A stretch of DNA of 64,000 nucleotides from Pomacea canaliculata. Taxonomy: Eukaryota; Mollusca; Gastropoda; Architaenioglossa; Ampullariidae. This document shows, one piece after another, positions 48,501-60,064 of the stretch (positions within the stretch are counted from its first letter, which is position 1; every line of letters begins with the position of its first letter). The translations under genes and the position numbers were made by a program. Location of the stretch: positions 13,788,311 to 13,852,310 of the forward strand of contig NC_037590.1 in NCBI RefSeq assembly GCF_003073045.1. Direction: 5' to 3'. The notes beneath the pieces are model-generated. The model had not been told where the DNA came from, made no database searches, and saw only the letters and a list, made by a program, of their open reading frames with translations.

Positions 48501-51500
48501 TTAAAACATCCAAGCAAAGTGAAGACATTTTCGTTTCAACTTACTAGTATATCTGACACCTCATAAGTCATACTAGAATATTGAGTGTTTAATATTTAGT
48601 GGATTAATTTTGAGCTTTTTCGATATGCACAATCAACTGATGATTTTCATGTTATTGGATTAATAATTCTTATGTTTAGTACATGCTATATCCTGTTTTT
48701 CAATAGAATCTGCAGGTACAGAACCTGCAAGGGCTTCAAGGATTTCAAGCTGTTGGGGGAATCCCTGGTCTGACAAGCATTCAAGCCATTACACCTCAAG
48801 GGCAGATAATCAGTGGTGCTACTCTTCAGAACTTGGGAGCAGTAGCACTTGGATCTGCTGGTGGAATCCCAGGACTTACCAATGGAATTCAGCAAGTTTG
48901 TATTAATTTTTGTGTGAATCATCATGCATGTGTGTGCATGTTCATGAATGTGTATCGATGTTTAGTCAGCTCATGTGTGTCAATCATAAATTTATCTACA
49001 AAGGCAGATGTATTTGTGTATGTGGTAAGATATATTAGAAACCTGACAAGATTTTTGTTGGTTCATTAAAAAGGTTTATATGAATGCACATTGCCTTGCT
49101 TCAGAATAATCATCTGTCAACTACTGTTACTACCCATAATCTGCGGAAGTATTATTAGTACTCCAGAAAACTGTTCTCAAACTTATTTCGTCCAGAAGCA
49201 GACAAACTAATGAAAAGTGTAGGACTCTTTGTCCAATCTGCAGGTGGCAGGACCCATACAGAATGTGGTGACTGCTGGTAGCAGTGCAACAACAGTCCAA
49301 GCAGCCAGCGGGCAGGCAGCAGTGGCTCCGACACATGCATCGCAGTCCCTTTCTGGAACACAGATAATCTGTAAGTCTGCAGCCACATTATTCATTGTAC
49401 ATGTCAATTAATTAATCAGTCCTTTCTGTGCCTTCTGGCACAGGAGAGGACAACAAGGGACTTCCATCTGTTTTTTCTGCTGCTTATCTGGGGGCTGTCT
49501 CGAGTGATAGACCTCTGCTTTTAAGGTCCTTCTCGATGGTTTGCCTCCATGTTTCTTTGGGCCTCTCTCTGTTTCTCTTTCCCTGTGGTGTCCATCCAGG
49601 GCTGTTCTGGGGATGGAATCTGGAAGCTTGCGGCACATGTTTCCTAGCCATTGCCAGTGTTGCAGTTGGATTGCTTCTGCCCTGTCTCGCAGCTCTTCAT
49701 TCAAGATAGCGCGAGGCCAGAAGATCTTCTGTATGCGCACTTGGTTTGGAACACATCTTTTTCTAAATGGAGGCTGTGGTCTTCCAGCACTCTGACCCGT
49801 ATAGAAGAATACTAAAGACATTGCTTTTGAAGATGATGATCTTTGTGTGGATGCTGAGACCAGTTGATCTCCAGATTGGCTGGCTTTGCTTATCCTGGTG
49901 TTGACTTCTTGTTCACAGTCATCATCAGCTGTCACTTTGCTGCCCAGGTTCACAAATTCTTTTATTTCCACTAGTGGACTCCCGTTGATTGTAATAGGTT
50001 TATTATTTGTCGTGCTTCTTAGGACTTGTGTTTTTCAAGTGTTGACTTGAAGTGTTATCATGCTGGCAGTCTTACTAAGAAATTTGGTCGTTTGTTGGAG
50101 ATCTTGGTGCCTATGGGATAATAGTCCTAGGTCATCAGCATAGTCTAGATCAATGGTAGGCAAAGTTTTCTTTTTGCAGGCTGGTCTCGAAATTCTAAGC
50201 TATGCGGGGGCCGGTGAAATGCCCAAACCCCATGCCAGGTGACTACATAACAAACTTAGTGATAATGGAATGAACAATAAATAAGCACATTATGGCGTTC
50301 ACTTACCAAATTTATAGTGTAAAGTGAAGCTGATTGAATTCTCTCACAATAAAACTTTAAAACCAATCTTCCCTTTGAAAGCAGCTGCCCCCGATGCTCT
50401 CTAACAACTCCATCAGACATGTTAGCTGGGATATTTGTTAGCTTTGTACTTTGTCTGAAAGAAGATGGATATCTGGCTTATGACATGTGCTTCATGTGTT
50501 TCAGCAGCTACTCAGCTACAACAAGACCCAAACGACCCAAACAAGTGGCAGCTGGTGGCAACATCACAGCCTTCTACTACCACACTGGCTCCCAGCCCTT
50601 CTTCTGCCACTCCATCGCCCTCGGACAACAACAGCAACAATCGTCGCTTGCGTCGTGTGGCTTGCACCTGCCCTAACTGTCAGGCTGAAGGCAGGTCTGT
50701 ATTTTTGTGTGCTTTTCATGAAATTGGCTAAACATTTAAAATGGATAAGGGACTGCCTTGAAATGTATTGATGCTTATTCCAAATGGAAAGAGAGGTTTG
50801 AGAAATTAATGATTAAACCTCAGAACTCAGAAAAAATTCACAGATCATAATGGCAGCAGATCTAAACAACAACTACTCCAAATATAAAAAATATAGTTCT
50901 GCCATTTTGCCTACATATGGTATGTTATGAAAGTAATATTCAGACAACAACAAATCATGATAGTTTCTATGGCTTAGATTGGGTTCTAACCATAAATATG
51001 CAAGCAAACTGGATAAAGGCATCTTTATAGGATCTTCTTTAGTAAGCAACTCCTTTGAAAAAGCACTTCAAAGTCTTATTCTGCTTTTGTTGTAGGGAAA
51101 CCATAATAACATAGCTTGAATGTGGTGTAATGAAAAAGAATCTAGGTTAAACATTTTATTTATAATAGTGTGTCTAAAATTCTTGTGACTTTTTCAAATA
51201 ATTCCTGCTGTGTTTCATGCAGCACAAGAATTATTAGAATACTATGAAGTAGAAACTACATTGTCCATAGTAATGTTGTTCTATTCAGTATCTACTCTCC
51301 TGGAATAATTACAAACTTGCTTCCTTTCTGATTTGTTCATTATTTTTATTTTGAGGTTTAGTCAAAAGTTGCATTAATCTATTACACAGAAATGCAACTG
51401 GAGATAAGAAAAAGCAGCATATATGTCACATTCCCAACTGTGGTAAGGTCTATGGCAAAACTTCACATCTTCGTGCACATTTGAGGTAAATTTCATCACA

Positions 51501-53630
51501 TATATTTATAATCTCATTTTCTTATTATTTATTATCTTATTATTTCCTGTTATTAATTATCACAAAGAAGGTGAACTACTCACGAGATATGTCCACCTCT
51601 AAAACATAAATCTGCATATAAATCATACAAAATGAGTTTTTTTTAATAAGCAGTCCTATATAAATGGATGTTTGATATTGTTGTTATAATATTTAAAATA
51701 TAGTACCATTTTATACACATTGCCATTTTCACAAAGGGTAGTTTATGCAACACTAACTTTCACTAGTTAGCACTGAAATTATCAGTAGATGTGATGCTTG
51801 TTTTAATGACTTACTTTTCTATTATTATTTAAATATATATATATCAGCTTTTACTTTCATGAATTTTGGTAATTCCAGCAGTGTCTAGTTTGTGTTGCTT
51901 TTCAAATGCATTTATTTCTATGGAAATTTTATATATGTATATATATATTTTTTAAATATCAGATGGCATACTGGAGAACGACCATTTGTGTGTAACTGGA
52001 TCTTTTGTGGCAAACGTTTTACACGTTCTGATGAGTTGCAGCGACATAAACGTACTCACACAGGTCAGAATTTATTACTAAACTTCCATGAATTCATCTA
52101 CACATGAATATTTTTCTTTTAAATTTCTAATGTACAATTTTTCAAATGTACGAAAAATGTACGAAAGTAAAATTCTCAAAAGGAAGCAAAGTGGAGAGAT
52201 GCTTTCAGAAAAAAAATAGAAGGTTTAGTCAAATAAATGTATTCACTACTTAAAGAGGCTGTGCTATGCATATCTGGTTTTCACATCACATAAGACAAAA
52301 TTTAAAATTGCTACTTTTGTGAGAAGTGTGAATCTTATAAACATCTTCAGTAGCTTTGAGAGTGCATGTTAGTTGATACAAGTCTTTTTTTCCATTTCTT
52401 TGTGCAGGTGAGAAAAAATTTCAGTGTGAAGAGTGCAATAAGCGATTTATGCGCAGTGACCACTTGTCAAAGCATATTCGCACACATCAAAACAAGAGGG
52501 GTGGTGGTGATGCTGTGACAAGTATGTATCATTTTTGTAACCGTTAACTTATCATAAAGATGATTTCTTTTCACTTTTACAATCTATTAAACTCATCATC
52601 ACAATTTTTATGCTTGAGGCTTTACAGAGTGAGCAATCTATAACCATTGTGACTAGACTAGGGTATGGGCAACTTATATTCATTATTTTGTTATGTTTTT
52701 GTCATGCTTATTGTGTTTGATTAGCAAGTGTCTCAAAGCTACTTTTCTGGTGTTACACCACAGAACACTTGTTATGCTTTATAATGATAGAATATTAATA
52801 ATATATATATTTAGAAATTTAGCTATAATTTTTGCATTATAGGTATGTAATATGCTCTACTATAATTTGCTTGTAAATGTATATTTAAAACAGAATATAA
52901 AAGCTCTCCACGTAACTCAATTATAAAAAACATTCAGCAAGGCTAATTGCTGCATGTGTATTTTGTATGTTCAAGAAAACCTGATAAATATGCTTTCAAC
53001 ACAAACATAAAAATACTATTTGTTTTGCTTTTTTTTTTTTCTAGTGGTCACATCATACATTGTTTAGGTTTTTATATTCAGCATGCAGAATAATTGTTTT
53101 TGTAAATATCTAATGAAAAATTACTAACCTTTTGTACCTCGTCTTGCTCTAGCAGTGATGACCCATTTTGAAAAGATTTTTTTAAAATATTTGAATAGTC
53201 TACAAACAATACTAGCCAATTTTTTAGTGAAAAAAACAAATGGTTCAGTCTCTGTAGAGTTCATTTTATAAGTCGATGATGATAATAAAAAGATCATTTT
53301 ATCATCAAGTTTATAAAATGAATTCTATAGATACCATATATATATATGCGTCATCATACTCTGTGTATGCCATCATCATGGTTATAAAGACTGTTGGGGT
53401 GTTGTTGTTTTTTAAACTAAAGAACAATTTCAGATTTCAGCAAGGAATATTAAGTGAACTCTTTCTGTGGAATTTCAGAAATGGAGGAAGGTGAAATGGA
53501 TGATGATGACGATGAAGAAGAAGAAGAGGAGGAGGAGGACAATGGTCAGGATGAAAAGTTTGTCACCGTCACACTGTCTGCTTCCCAGTCAGCAGAATCT
53601 AGTCCTAAGATGGTCATTGAACCCATATGA
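45561..53630 (+). CDS. Sp1-4: Sp1/Sp3/Sp4-type C2H2 zinc-finger transcription factor
   Basis: Ten coding segments join to 752 aa: 45561-45623, 45729-45819, 45908-47043, 48707-48895, 49244-49370, 50505-50694, 51390-51485, 51963-52063, 52408-52521, 53479-53630. Near the N-terminus is the Sp box [16 protein letters not shown] long Gln/Gly/Thr/Ser-rich activation region follows, then the Buttonhead box [13 protein letters not shown]. Three C2H2 fingers have recognition helices [16 protein letters not shown] and RSDHLSKH, identical to vertebrate Sp1, so GC-box/GT-box binding is expected. The C-terminus is an Asp/Glu run ([20 protein letters not shown]). The Gln-rich N-terminal region places it in the Sp1-4 group rather than Sp5 or Sp6-9; human Sp1 is 785 aa. 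A short intron (45820-45907) is needed to keep frame; see findings. AATAAA motifs occur near 53649 and 54946. Confidence 0.93.
47187..47590. repeat. Inverted plus tandem repeat cluster in an Sp intron
   Basis: A unit of about 100 bp starting CCAGGGGC-A--AGTTAT occurs three times. One copy reads forward at about 47187-47275 (CCAGGGGCCATAGTTATGAA, GGGAACTCAAGGAAAAG). A second is inverted at about 47378-47483 (CTTTTCCTTGAGTTC, ending CTGCTGCCCCTGG). A third inverted copy lies directly behind it (47484-47590, sharing ACACCACTTTA and GCTTTATAACTAC). The RNA could form a long hairpin. No target duplication was found. Confidence 0.6.
49408..50160 (-). mobile_element. LINE reverse-transcriptase C-terminal fragment in an Sp intron
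   Basis: On the minus strand the RT catalytic motif YADD lies at 50131-50142 in the context [20 protein letters not shown]. It is followed by [19 protein letters not shown] and, with decay, by a post-palm region ([36 protein letters not shown]-like [14 protein letters not shown]). The longest open stretch is 49408-49971 (187 codons). One in-frame stop lies between this and the YADD box, and the 5' half of the element is missing. The EF-YLGS-, NEEL and W-W-GH motifs are typical of non-LTR elements carrying an endonuclease. The element is antisense to Sp and does not touch its exons. Confidence 0.87.
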
Positions 53631-54960
53631 TCTGCAAGCAGACCAAAAATAAAAGATGTAAAAATGTTAATGAGATAGACCAGTCCATTCCCTGTGCATA
53701 ACATAATTTGAATGGATGTTTTGAAGATTTGAAGAGACACTGAACCATCCTGGATGCCCATTACCTTTGAAAATTTGTTCTGTCCAGGTGATTTGCTGAT
53801 GGAGAAAAATGCAGGATTTTAAGACTCTCCTGTTGCCTTATCCTTGAACAAAGTCAGCAAGAGGAATGTGAATGGGATTCGTGGTTTTTACAGTGACAGA
53901 AAGGGACCATTTCATATAAGCCATATGGTGGTTGTGATATGGTGTCACAGAGTAAAGGTTCTCTCTGAGAAAACTAAAGAAAACTTTTTTTTTTTTTAAC
54001 AAGTGCTGATTCACATTCCTGATAGTTTTGGCTGAACATAGTGAGGTGATTGTGATAATGCTTGAGTGTGGATTCCAGCATGTGCTGCTGGAGAGAGAGT
54101 TATGAAGTTTTCTGAGCCATTCTTCTCAGACCTGTGATGACATTTAAAAATGGTTTCTTGGATGTTATGAGAAGTATGGATCACAGTCTGATGTTCAGAA
54201 TTATCCAGAAGATAAAAGACTCCTATTTCGCTTCTTCCCTTTTATTATGGCAGTCATTGGACCAGTGGAATTATAAGGTTCTTTTATTAATGGGATGGAG
54301 CACTGTATTTTGCGCTGACTGTACCTTCCAAGGACAGAGGTTTGCATCCCTTGGTGGGATGGGACACTGTAGGTGATCCGAGTTAAAACTATGTCCAGGT
54401 TTTCTCTCATTGCCTGATCTTCTTTCACGTGCTTGCATGATCAACAAGTCACCAAATGAAGAGAGGGCTCCATGAAAGTGCCTGGAAGACATAAAAACAC
54501 TGTGTATTCACTTATATTTCTGTATCAAAAGGAGCCATCTTACAGTGTGTGATCAAAAATGTGCAGATGGTATGCATGTGCTAATCTCCATATTAAAAGC
54601 AACCAGAAAGGCCACTTTCCCAACTCCTTTATGGCTAGAATTTTATATTCATTTATAATAAAAGTTTATGCTGCAGTTCAGCTAATGCTACTGACTGCTT
54701 TTTTGGAGCTGATAATAACAGTTTATGCTGCAGTTCAGCTTATGTTACTGAATGCTTAGTTGGAGCTGATAAGTGAAAAAAGGAAGTTTATTTGCATTAA
54801 GCTTGATTTAGACTAAAATCAACCTTTGGAATGTGATAAACATCTTGGCTGGATTGATAGTGCTGGATTGGTTTTTTTTGTTTTTTTTGTTTTTTGTTAT
54901 TGTTGTTGATTTTCTTTTGTCCTGACATTTTTATGTCTCTTTCTTTAATAAAATTACTGT
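53631..54960 (+). other. Probable Sp 3' UTR
   Basis: An AATAAA at about 53649 follows the stop closely, and another (TTTAATAAAATTAC) lies near 54946. The longer UTR would include a 57-bp tandem duplication at 54663-54776. Confidence 0.4.
54663..54776. repeat. 57-bp direct tandem duplication
   Basis: Two adjacent copies share AGTTTATGCTGCAGTTCAGC and then TTGGAGCTGATAA, with about five differences. Confidence 0.8.
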
Positions 54961-57900
54961 TTGTAGGTTCTAGCCTTCAGCTGCTAGCCCAGGCAATGAT
55001 AGACATTTGACTGTACCTTTTTATAAAGTACTCGAGGCAGCACTTTACCCTTGGCAGTTACTTTTGATCTGGTGCAGTTTTGTGATCCCTTTTGTTGTCG
55101 GAACAATCTGAACCAACAAATGCCTTCATTTCTAAAAGCACAAGATCGCAGCTCTTAATCTGGGATGATCTCTTGAGCTGTCATACCAGTTCAAAGGTGA
55201 AACAATTTTAGTGCTGAAAGATTTCAAATCTCTGCCAATGACGATGTCGATCAGTAATGTGTCCATCACCAAGATAAAGGCACTTCTTTGCTCATATATA
55301 AATAATGAAAAAAATTATTGAATTATACCCTAATTATAAATATTTATTAACTGTCTAAAAGCTTAAAAGAAAGAGTACTGTGAAGTCAGTGTCTATGTAC
55401 TGGCTGACATCATTAACACTTAAGGTTAAGAACATAGTTTGATGTTTTTTGCAATGGAAAAAAAGATGCAGTTTTCAAGCCTGTAATAAACATCATGGGG
55501 AAAGGTATAAATGCAAAATTGAACATGTTTGAGCAATTAATTGTCACAGTGTCTGACTGTGTGCCCAGAAAAGAAAACATTGATGTGGTACTTTTATGAG
55601 TTTGGCAGGAGGGCTTCTTAAGAAATATGAAGACTCCTCACCGCATGGACCAGTTGGTATTGAATGCTGGTCATGGAAGATGGCGGTGTGGCGGCTTAGT
55701 TTCAGTACAGTACACTGCTGTATAAACATTCAAAAATATATTTAAATGTCATAAATGGTGCAAAAGTAATTTTACACAATATCTAACGATAACTGACAAG
55801 CCCACTATCAGTACATTATGCTTGAAATATCAGTACAGGCAGGTCCTCTCTTATCAACAATTCCTTTATCCATTGAATCATTAAGTGAGGTTTGTGTTTA
55901 CAGTGCAATTTCATCTTTGCAGTGATGCACACTTTGAGTAAGTACATTCTTCGGCTGCTAAATTACTTGTGGACATGAATGCATGTGCTGTGCCCACCTA
56001 TCTTGGTATATGAAAAAAGTTGGCATGTTTTTAACTTTGTAGGAAGGGAACTAAATGGTGAAGAAAAATATTAGAATGAATACAGTTGTGTGTGTTTAAC
56101 AAATCGGTAACATGTTTCTTGGTGTTTTCTTACTGATGTTTGAAGAATGTTGAAGTTATTACATCCTTGGCAAATAATTTTGAAGAAACACCTGAGTGGA
56201 AAATTTGAAAGGTATAATTATGGAGGAAAATAATTATCAGAAGTATGAATCAGAGATGTAAAAAAAAAAAAAAAAATCCAATCTTCTTGCCCCATATGAA
56301 AATGAGCCAGCCTCGTTCTACATACATTTTAACTCTGTAGTTACAAAATTCATTCTATAATTGAATTGTATTGCTAGAATGCCTTCTGTAGCTACAGAAT
56401 GGAATTGTATTTACGTAATGAATAGGATAGCAACTTTTTGGTAAAATATAAATGAAATGCTTTGGTTTTTACCTAAGTGGATGCTGGGGATCTGCATGTT
56501 CTTGCTGACGACGTCGGTGATGTATTCATGGCAACTGCCGGTTTGTGCGATCTGGGAAGCAAGCAGTCGTATAGCGCATTACCTGCTTGACAGTGAACTC
56601 AATGCACGTTAACAGTACCACGAGCAAGAAATGCAGTAGCACAACCGGAAAATATAAAAGCGAAGAGGGAGGGAAAGATGGCTGTAAAAAGAAGAGGCCA
56701 CCAACTACTAAAGGTCTCTACAAAAGATAGAAACCTTGAAAGCTTCCAATGTAGTCATTGACAAGAAGAAAATCGGTATAAAACTGAGAGCATGTAAATA
56801 AAAAAAGACAAGAAAAACGAACTGAAACGGAAGATTGTAGAGGGAGAAGAAGGGTGAGGTGATGTGAGTAGTTGTGTTTTATACCTAGGGTGAGGGTGGC
56901 TCACTGCGAACTAGTCGTACCAAGTAAAACACACATCATGTCCAGAGAGTGATGAGGCGAGATTCTTGGAGTCGTTTACAACCACGGAGTTATACATAAC
57001 TAGTCACTAATGTAAATGCACTTCTTTGCTCAGTCATATACATAATGATAAGAATGTTAAAGCTATTACACCTTTGGCAAATAATATTGGAGTGGAAGAC
57101 TTGAAAGGTATAGGGAAAAAAATGATTATCAGCAGGATGAATCAGAGATGTAAAAACAATTATTCCTTTAATTGCATTGCATCAGGTTCTTCTCATTCTA
57201 ATTGTTATTCAGTGTGGGTTTTTTTTTTCAAAAAGAAAGATTCATACAAATAATAGGCTTAGTTGCACATTCTTCCTCCAAGCCAGGACATGAATAATAA
57301 CTGTCAAATTTTCATTTGAAAGTGCATGCACGTTGTTCCTACATCATAAAACACCTTAAAATTGTACCGTCTGATGCTGTCGAGGAATCGTTGCACATTT
57401 TTGTTGTATTATAGGGTGGGCCGACTTTCTTGAAGGCGAGACTATCTGATTGGCAGGCTGTTAATCAGAGGTGCATCGACTTCACTTTTGCATTGTTAAA
57501 GATTCTTTGCTAAAACAAAAACTGAAACATAACTTTATTATTTATAGATTATAGACAAATTTTTCCTTTAAGCAAGTCCCAAAGAGCATTTCACGGAAAG
57601 GCCTATTAACATAGGAACATCTAGAAAATTAGAGGGTTCTTGAAATTCCTAGGGGGGAGAGGAAAAAACAATTAGACATGGCTAAACGAAAACATTCCTT
57701 TACTATATCGAGTGCAGTTGGAATTGAATAACTGCTTGAAAAAAATAACGCATTTAAAAAATATTTATTGAGCAATAAAAAGTAATATAAGTATGCCAGT
57801 AAACACGTTCGCCGACACTCAGACCTTGTCTCCTTTACAATCCCTCCCTGCCCCGCTCGAACTTTACGTGGGCAACGTGGGGGAAAGAAAGCCAGTTGGG

Positions 57901-58073
57901 GAAAGACTTCACGTGCTAGTATCACGCTGTTGTCAGAAGCGAGTGAGCGACGTTCACTGTCCGAGACCAACATACGATCAGAGTTGTGGTTTGAGACCCG
58001 AGCTCAGACGAGAGAGTTGCAGTCTCCATACGCCACTGGTCACAGAGCGGTCAGCCACCAGCGATTATCAGAC
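54961..58073. other. Intergenic; contains a split direct duplication
   Basis: AT-rich. Sequence at 57012-57159 repeats two separate pieces found at 55271-55310 and 56143-56270 (see findings). The last few hundred bases should hold the promoter and 5' UTR of the TRIM-like gene. The frame upstream of its ATG is open from about 57930 but lacks an ATG. Confidence 0.45.
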
Positions 58074-60064
58074 ATGGCAGTCGGAGGACACAGTCTCGCC
58101 GTCATCGGAGAAGAAGACGACCCAGGCGATCCAGCATGTGCCTGGTGCGAGGACTTTCACCGGCGAACCAAGGTCCTGCCTTGTGTCCACACCTTTCGTT
58201 TTCCTGATTTTGCAGCCGCAGAGTCTGATGGCTCTAAGGCATATAAGGTAGGATGAAAATTTTCTAGTTACGATTTTATTATTTAAATAATGCTGACGCA
58301 AAGAACAGCCATTTTTTCTCATTCCTACCCCTTCCTCCAACTTTCTCAATCTCCTTGAACTACGAGAGTAAAGGGTGTGTGAGTGGAGTAGGGCGTTGCA
58401 GGGACGTAAGAGAACATTGAACAACAGTTTGCATAACAAATGTGACTGAGGAACACTGCACGGGTAAAATGAAATAAGTACAGGGCTTCTGCTTATGCAA
58501 AAAATTGCATACAGTACGCATTAAAAGTTCGGAGGACCCCTTCAATTTTCGTCGATAGGGTCCCCTCCAAAGTTGGGCGAAGAACAGGGACCCCTTAAAA
58601 ATCTGAAGAAGGGACACAGAATTTAGCCTTAGCAGAAGTCCTGAAGTAACTCACTCGGTCTTGCCATATTAATCTGTGACAGGACATGCCAGCAGGCACG
58701 GAGTCTGACGACGCTGATCCATTCGTCGGGATTTCACCGTCTGAGATCCGAAGACCACGACCCTACTTCTGTGTGTGGTGCGAAGAAATGACTCGTTTTG
58801 TGTGTGAAATCTGCGAGATGCCTAAAGCTGAAATGAAAAAATATCAGGTAATGAAGGTTGTCTGTTGTGTTGTTGTGTTCGTGGGTGTATCGTCAAAGCA
58901 AAAAACAAAAAAAAAAGAAATAAGCTCTGGCCTATATTAACCCCGCCCTGTGTGCACGTGTGTGCCTTCTGTCTTTTGTCCGCCTACATCGTAGAGCAAT
59001 TTGTTCAACTTTCCAAAAAGGAATCTTTCAAGTACCTTGCAGTTTAACTGCGTGTGCGTTCTTTATTTTTTTTTTTTTCCACCCAGAACCAGTTCTTCGT
59101 CGACCTTTCTATTGCCCACCATAAGTCATCGGTGATGAGCTGCAGTGGTCACAGCTGTACAACTCCGGCAGCCTTCGCCTGTTGTGACTGCCAGATGTTG
59201 CTGTGCCCTCGCTGTCGTCAATCGCACGACACCATCCCGGCCACCGGCGGCCATTTGATGCTGCGTCTCTGCCGTCGGACCACCAAGTCGGATATTCCTG
59301 ATTCTGTCAACCCCGTAACGGAAAATCTCGTCCGCTTGAAACTGGGGAGGAAGGCAGAGACGGACAGGAAGGCAGAGACGACCTGCCCAGTTCACCCTGA
59401 AAACGTCATGACCCTATACTGCCAGCCATGCAAGCAGCTTGTGTGTCCGCTTTGCCAGGAGACGCCCGACAACCCTCACGAAGATCACGTGGTCGTCACC
59501 GTGGAAGCCGCGGCGGAGGAGGGCCGGGCAAGGGCATCCAAGCTGCTGAAGGAGCTGAACGGGGCGCTGAAGGTACAGATGGAGGAGCTGGAGGGGCTGG
59601 AGCGTAAGGAGGAAGGACTGTCGCGGCGCCGGAAGCACTACATGGACGAGGGCGCCAAAGTCGTCTCGCGAATCACCACCTCGCTTCACGCTGCCGTCGG
59701 CAAGATGACACGCCGTATTAACGAGGTTGAGACCGCCGTGCTGAGCCAGATACACAGCAAAAAGATAGCCGTACGTCTGCACCACTCCACGCTGGTCAAG
59801 CTGCAGGGTCAACTCATTCACGCCTTGGACATTGAGGACCCTCGCCTGGCCCTGGAGCTGGTGCCAGGACTGGAGAGCCGCGCGACATCTTACCTGGCGG
59901 ACCAGACCAGGCAGCAGCAGGAGTCGGCGGGAGGAGGGTCGCGAGTGGATCCAGTGGTGACCTTCGAGAAGGAACTGCGCGCGCAGCTGAAGACGCTGGA
60001 GCAAGCCTTGCAGACAGTGGCCGGCTTGTTTTTCTACGAAACTGGCCACATTGAACCCCTTTAA
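58074..60064 (+). CDS. TRIM-like protein: half RING, B-boxes, coiled coil
   Basis: Three exons join in phase 0: 58074-58247, 58683-58847, 59087-60064, giving 438 aa. Exon 1 carries a RING-like start, CAWCEDFHRRTKVLPCVHTF (C-x2-C ... C-x-H), but the second half of the RING is absent. Exon 2 has a second C4 cluster, FCVWCEEMTRFVCEICEMP. Exon 3 encodes a B-box1-like motif (CSGHSCTTPAAFACCDCQML, CPRCRQSH), then B-box2 (CPVHPENVMTLYCQPCKQLV, CPLCQETPDNPHEDH), then a coiled coil of about 150 residues rich in Glu, Leu, Lys and Arg. No NHL, SPRY or filamin domain follows. TRIM proteins are typically ubiquitin ligases or scaffolds; with half a RING, ligase activity is doubtful. Start chosen as the first in-frame ATG (MAVGGHSLAVIGEED). 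AATAAA lies at 60381-60386. Exon 3 is more GC-rich than its surroundings. Intron 1 holds a MITE. Confidence 0.75.
58481..58643. mobile_element. 163-bp MITE, short relative of the element at 19045-20579
   Basis: Begins CAGGGCTTCTGCTTATGC and ends, read on the other strand, CAGGACTTCTGCTAAGGC. It is flanked by a perfect 5-bp duplication, AAGTA (58476-58480 and 58644-58648). Interior sequence such as GTACGCATTAAAAGTTC and GGACCCCTTCAATTTTC matches the left end of the long element, while GAATTTAGCCTTAGCAGAAG matches the right end, as expected for an internal-deletion derivative. It sits in intron 1 of the TRIM-like gene. Confidence 0.9.

Noticed and set aside
59414-60049. 211-codon minus-strand frame opposite the TRIM-like exon 3
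   Set aside because: Antisense shadow of a GC-rich coding exon; the plus strand has B-boxes and splice sites.
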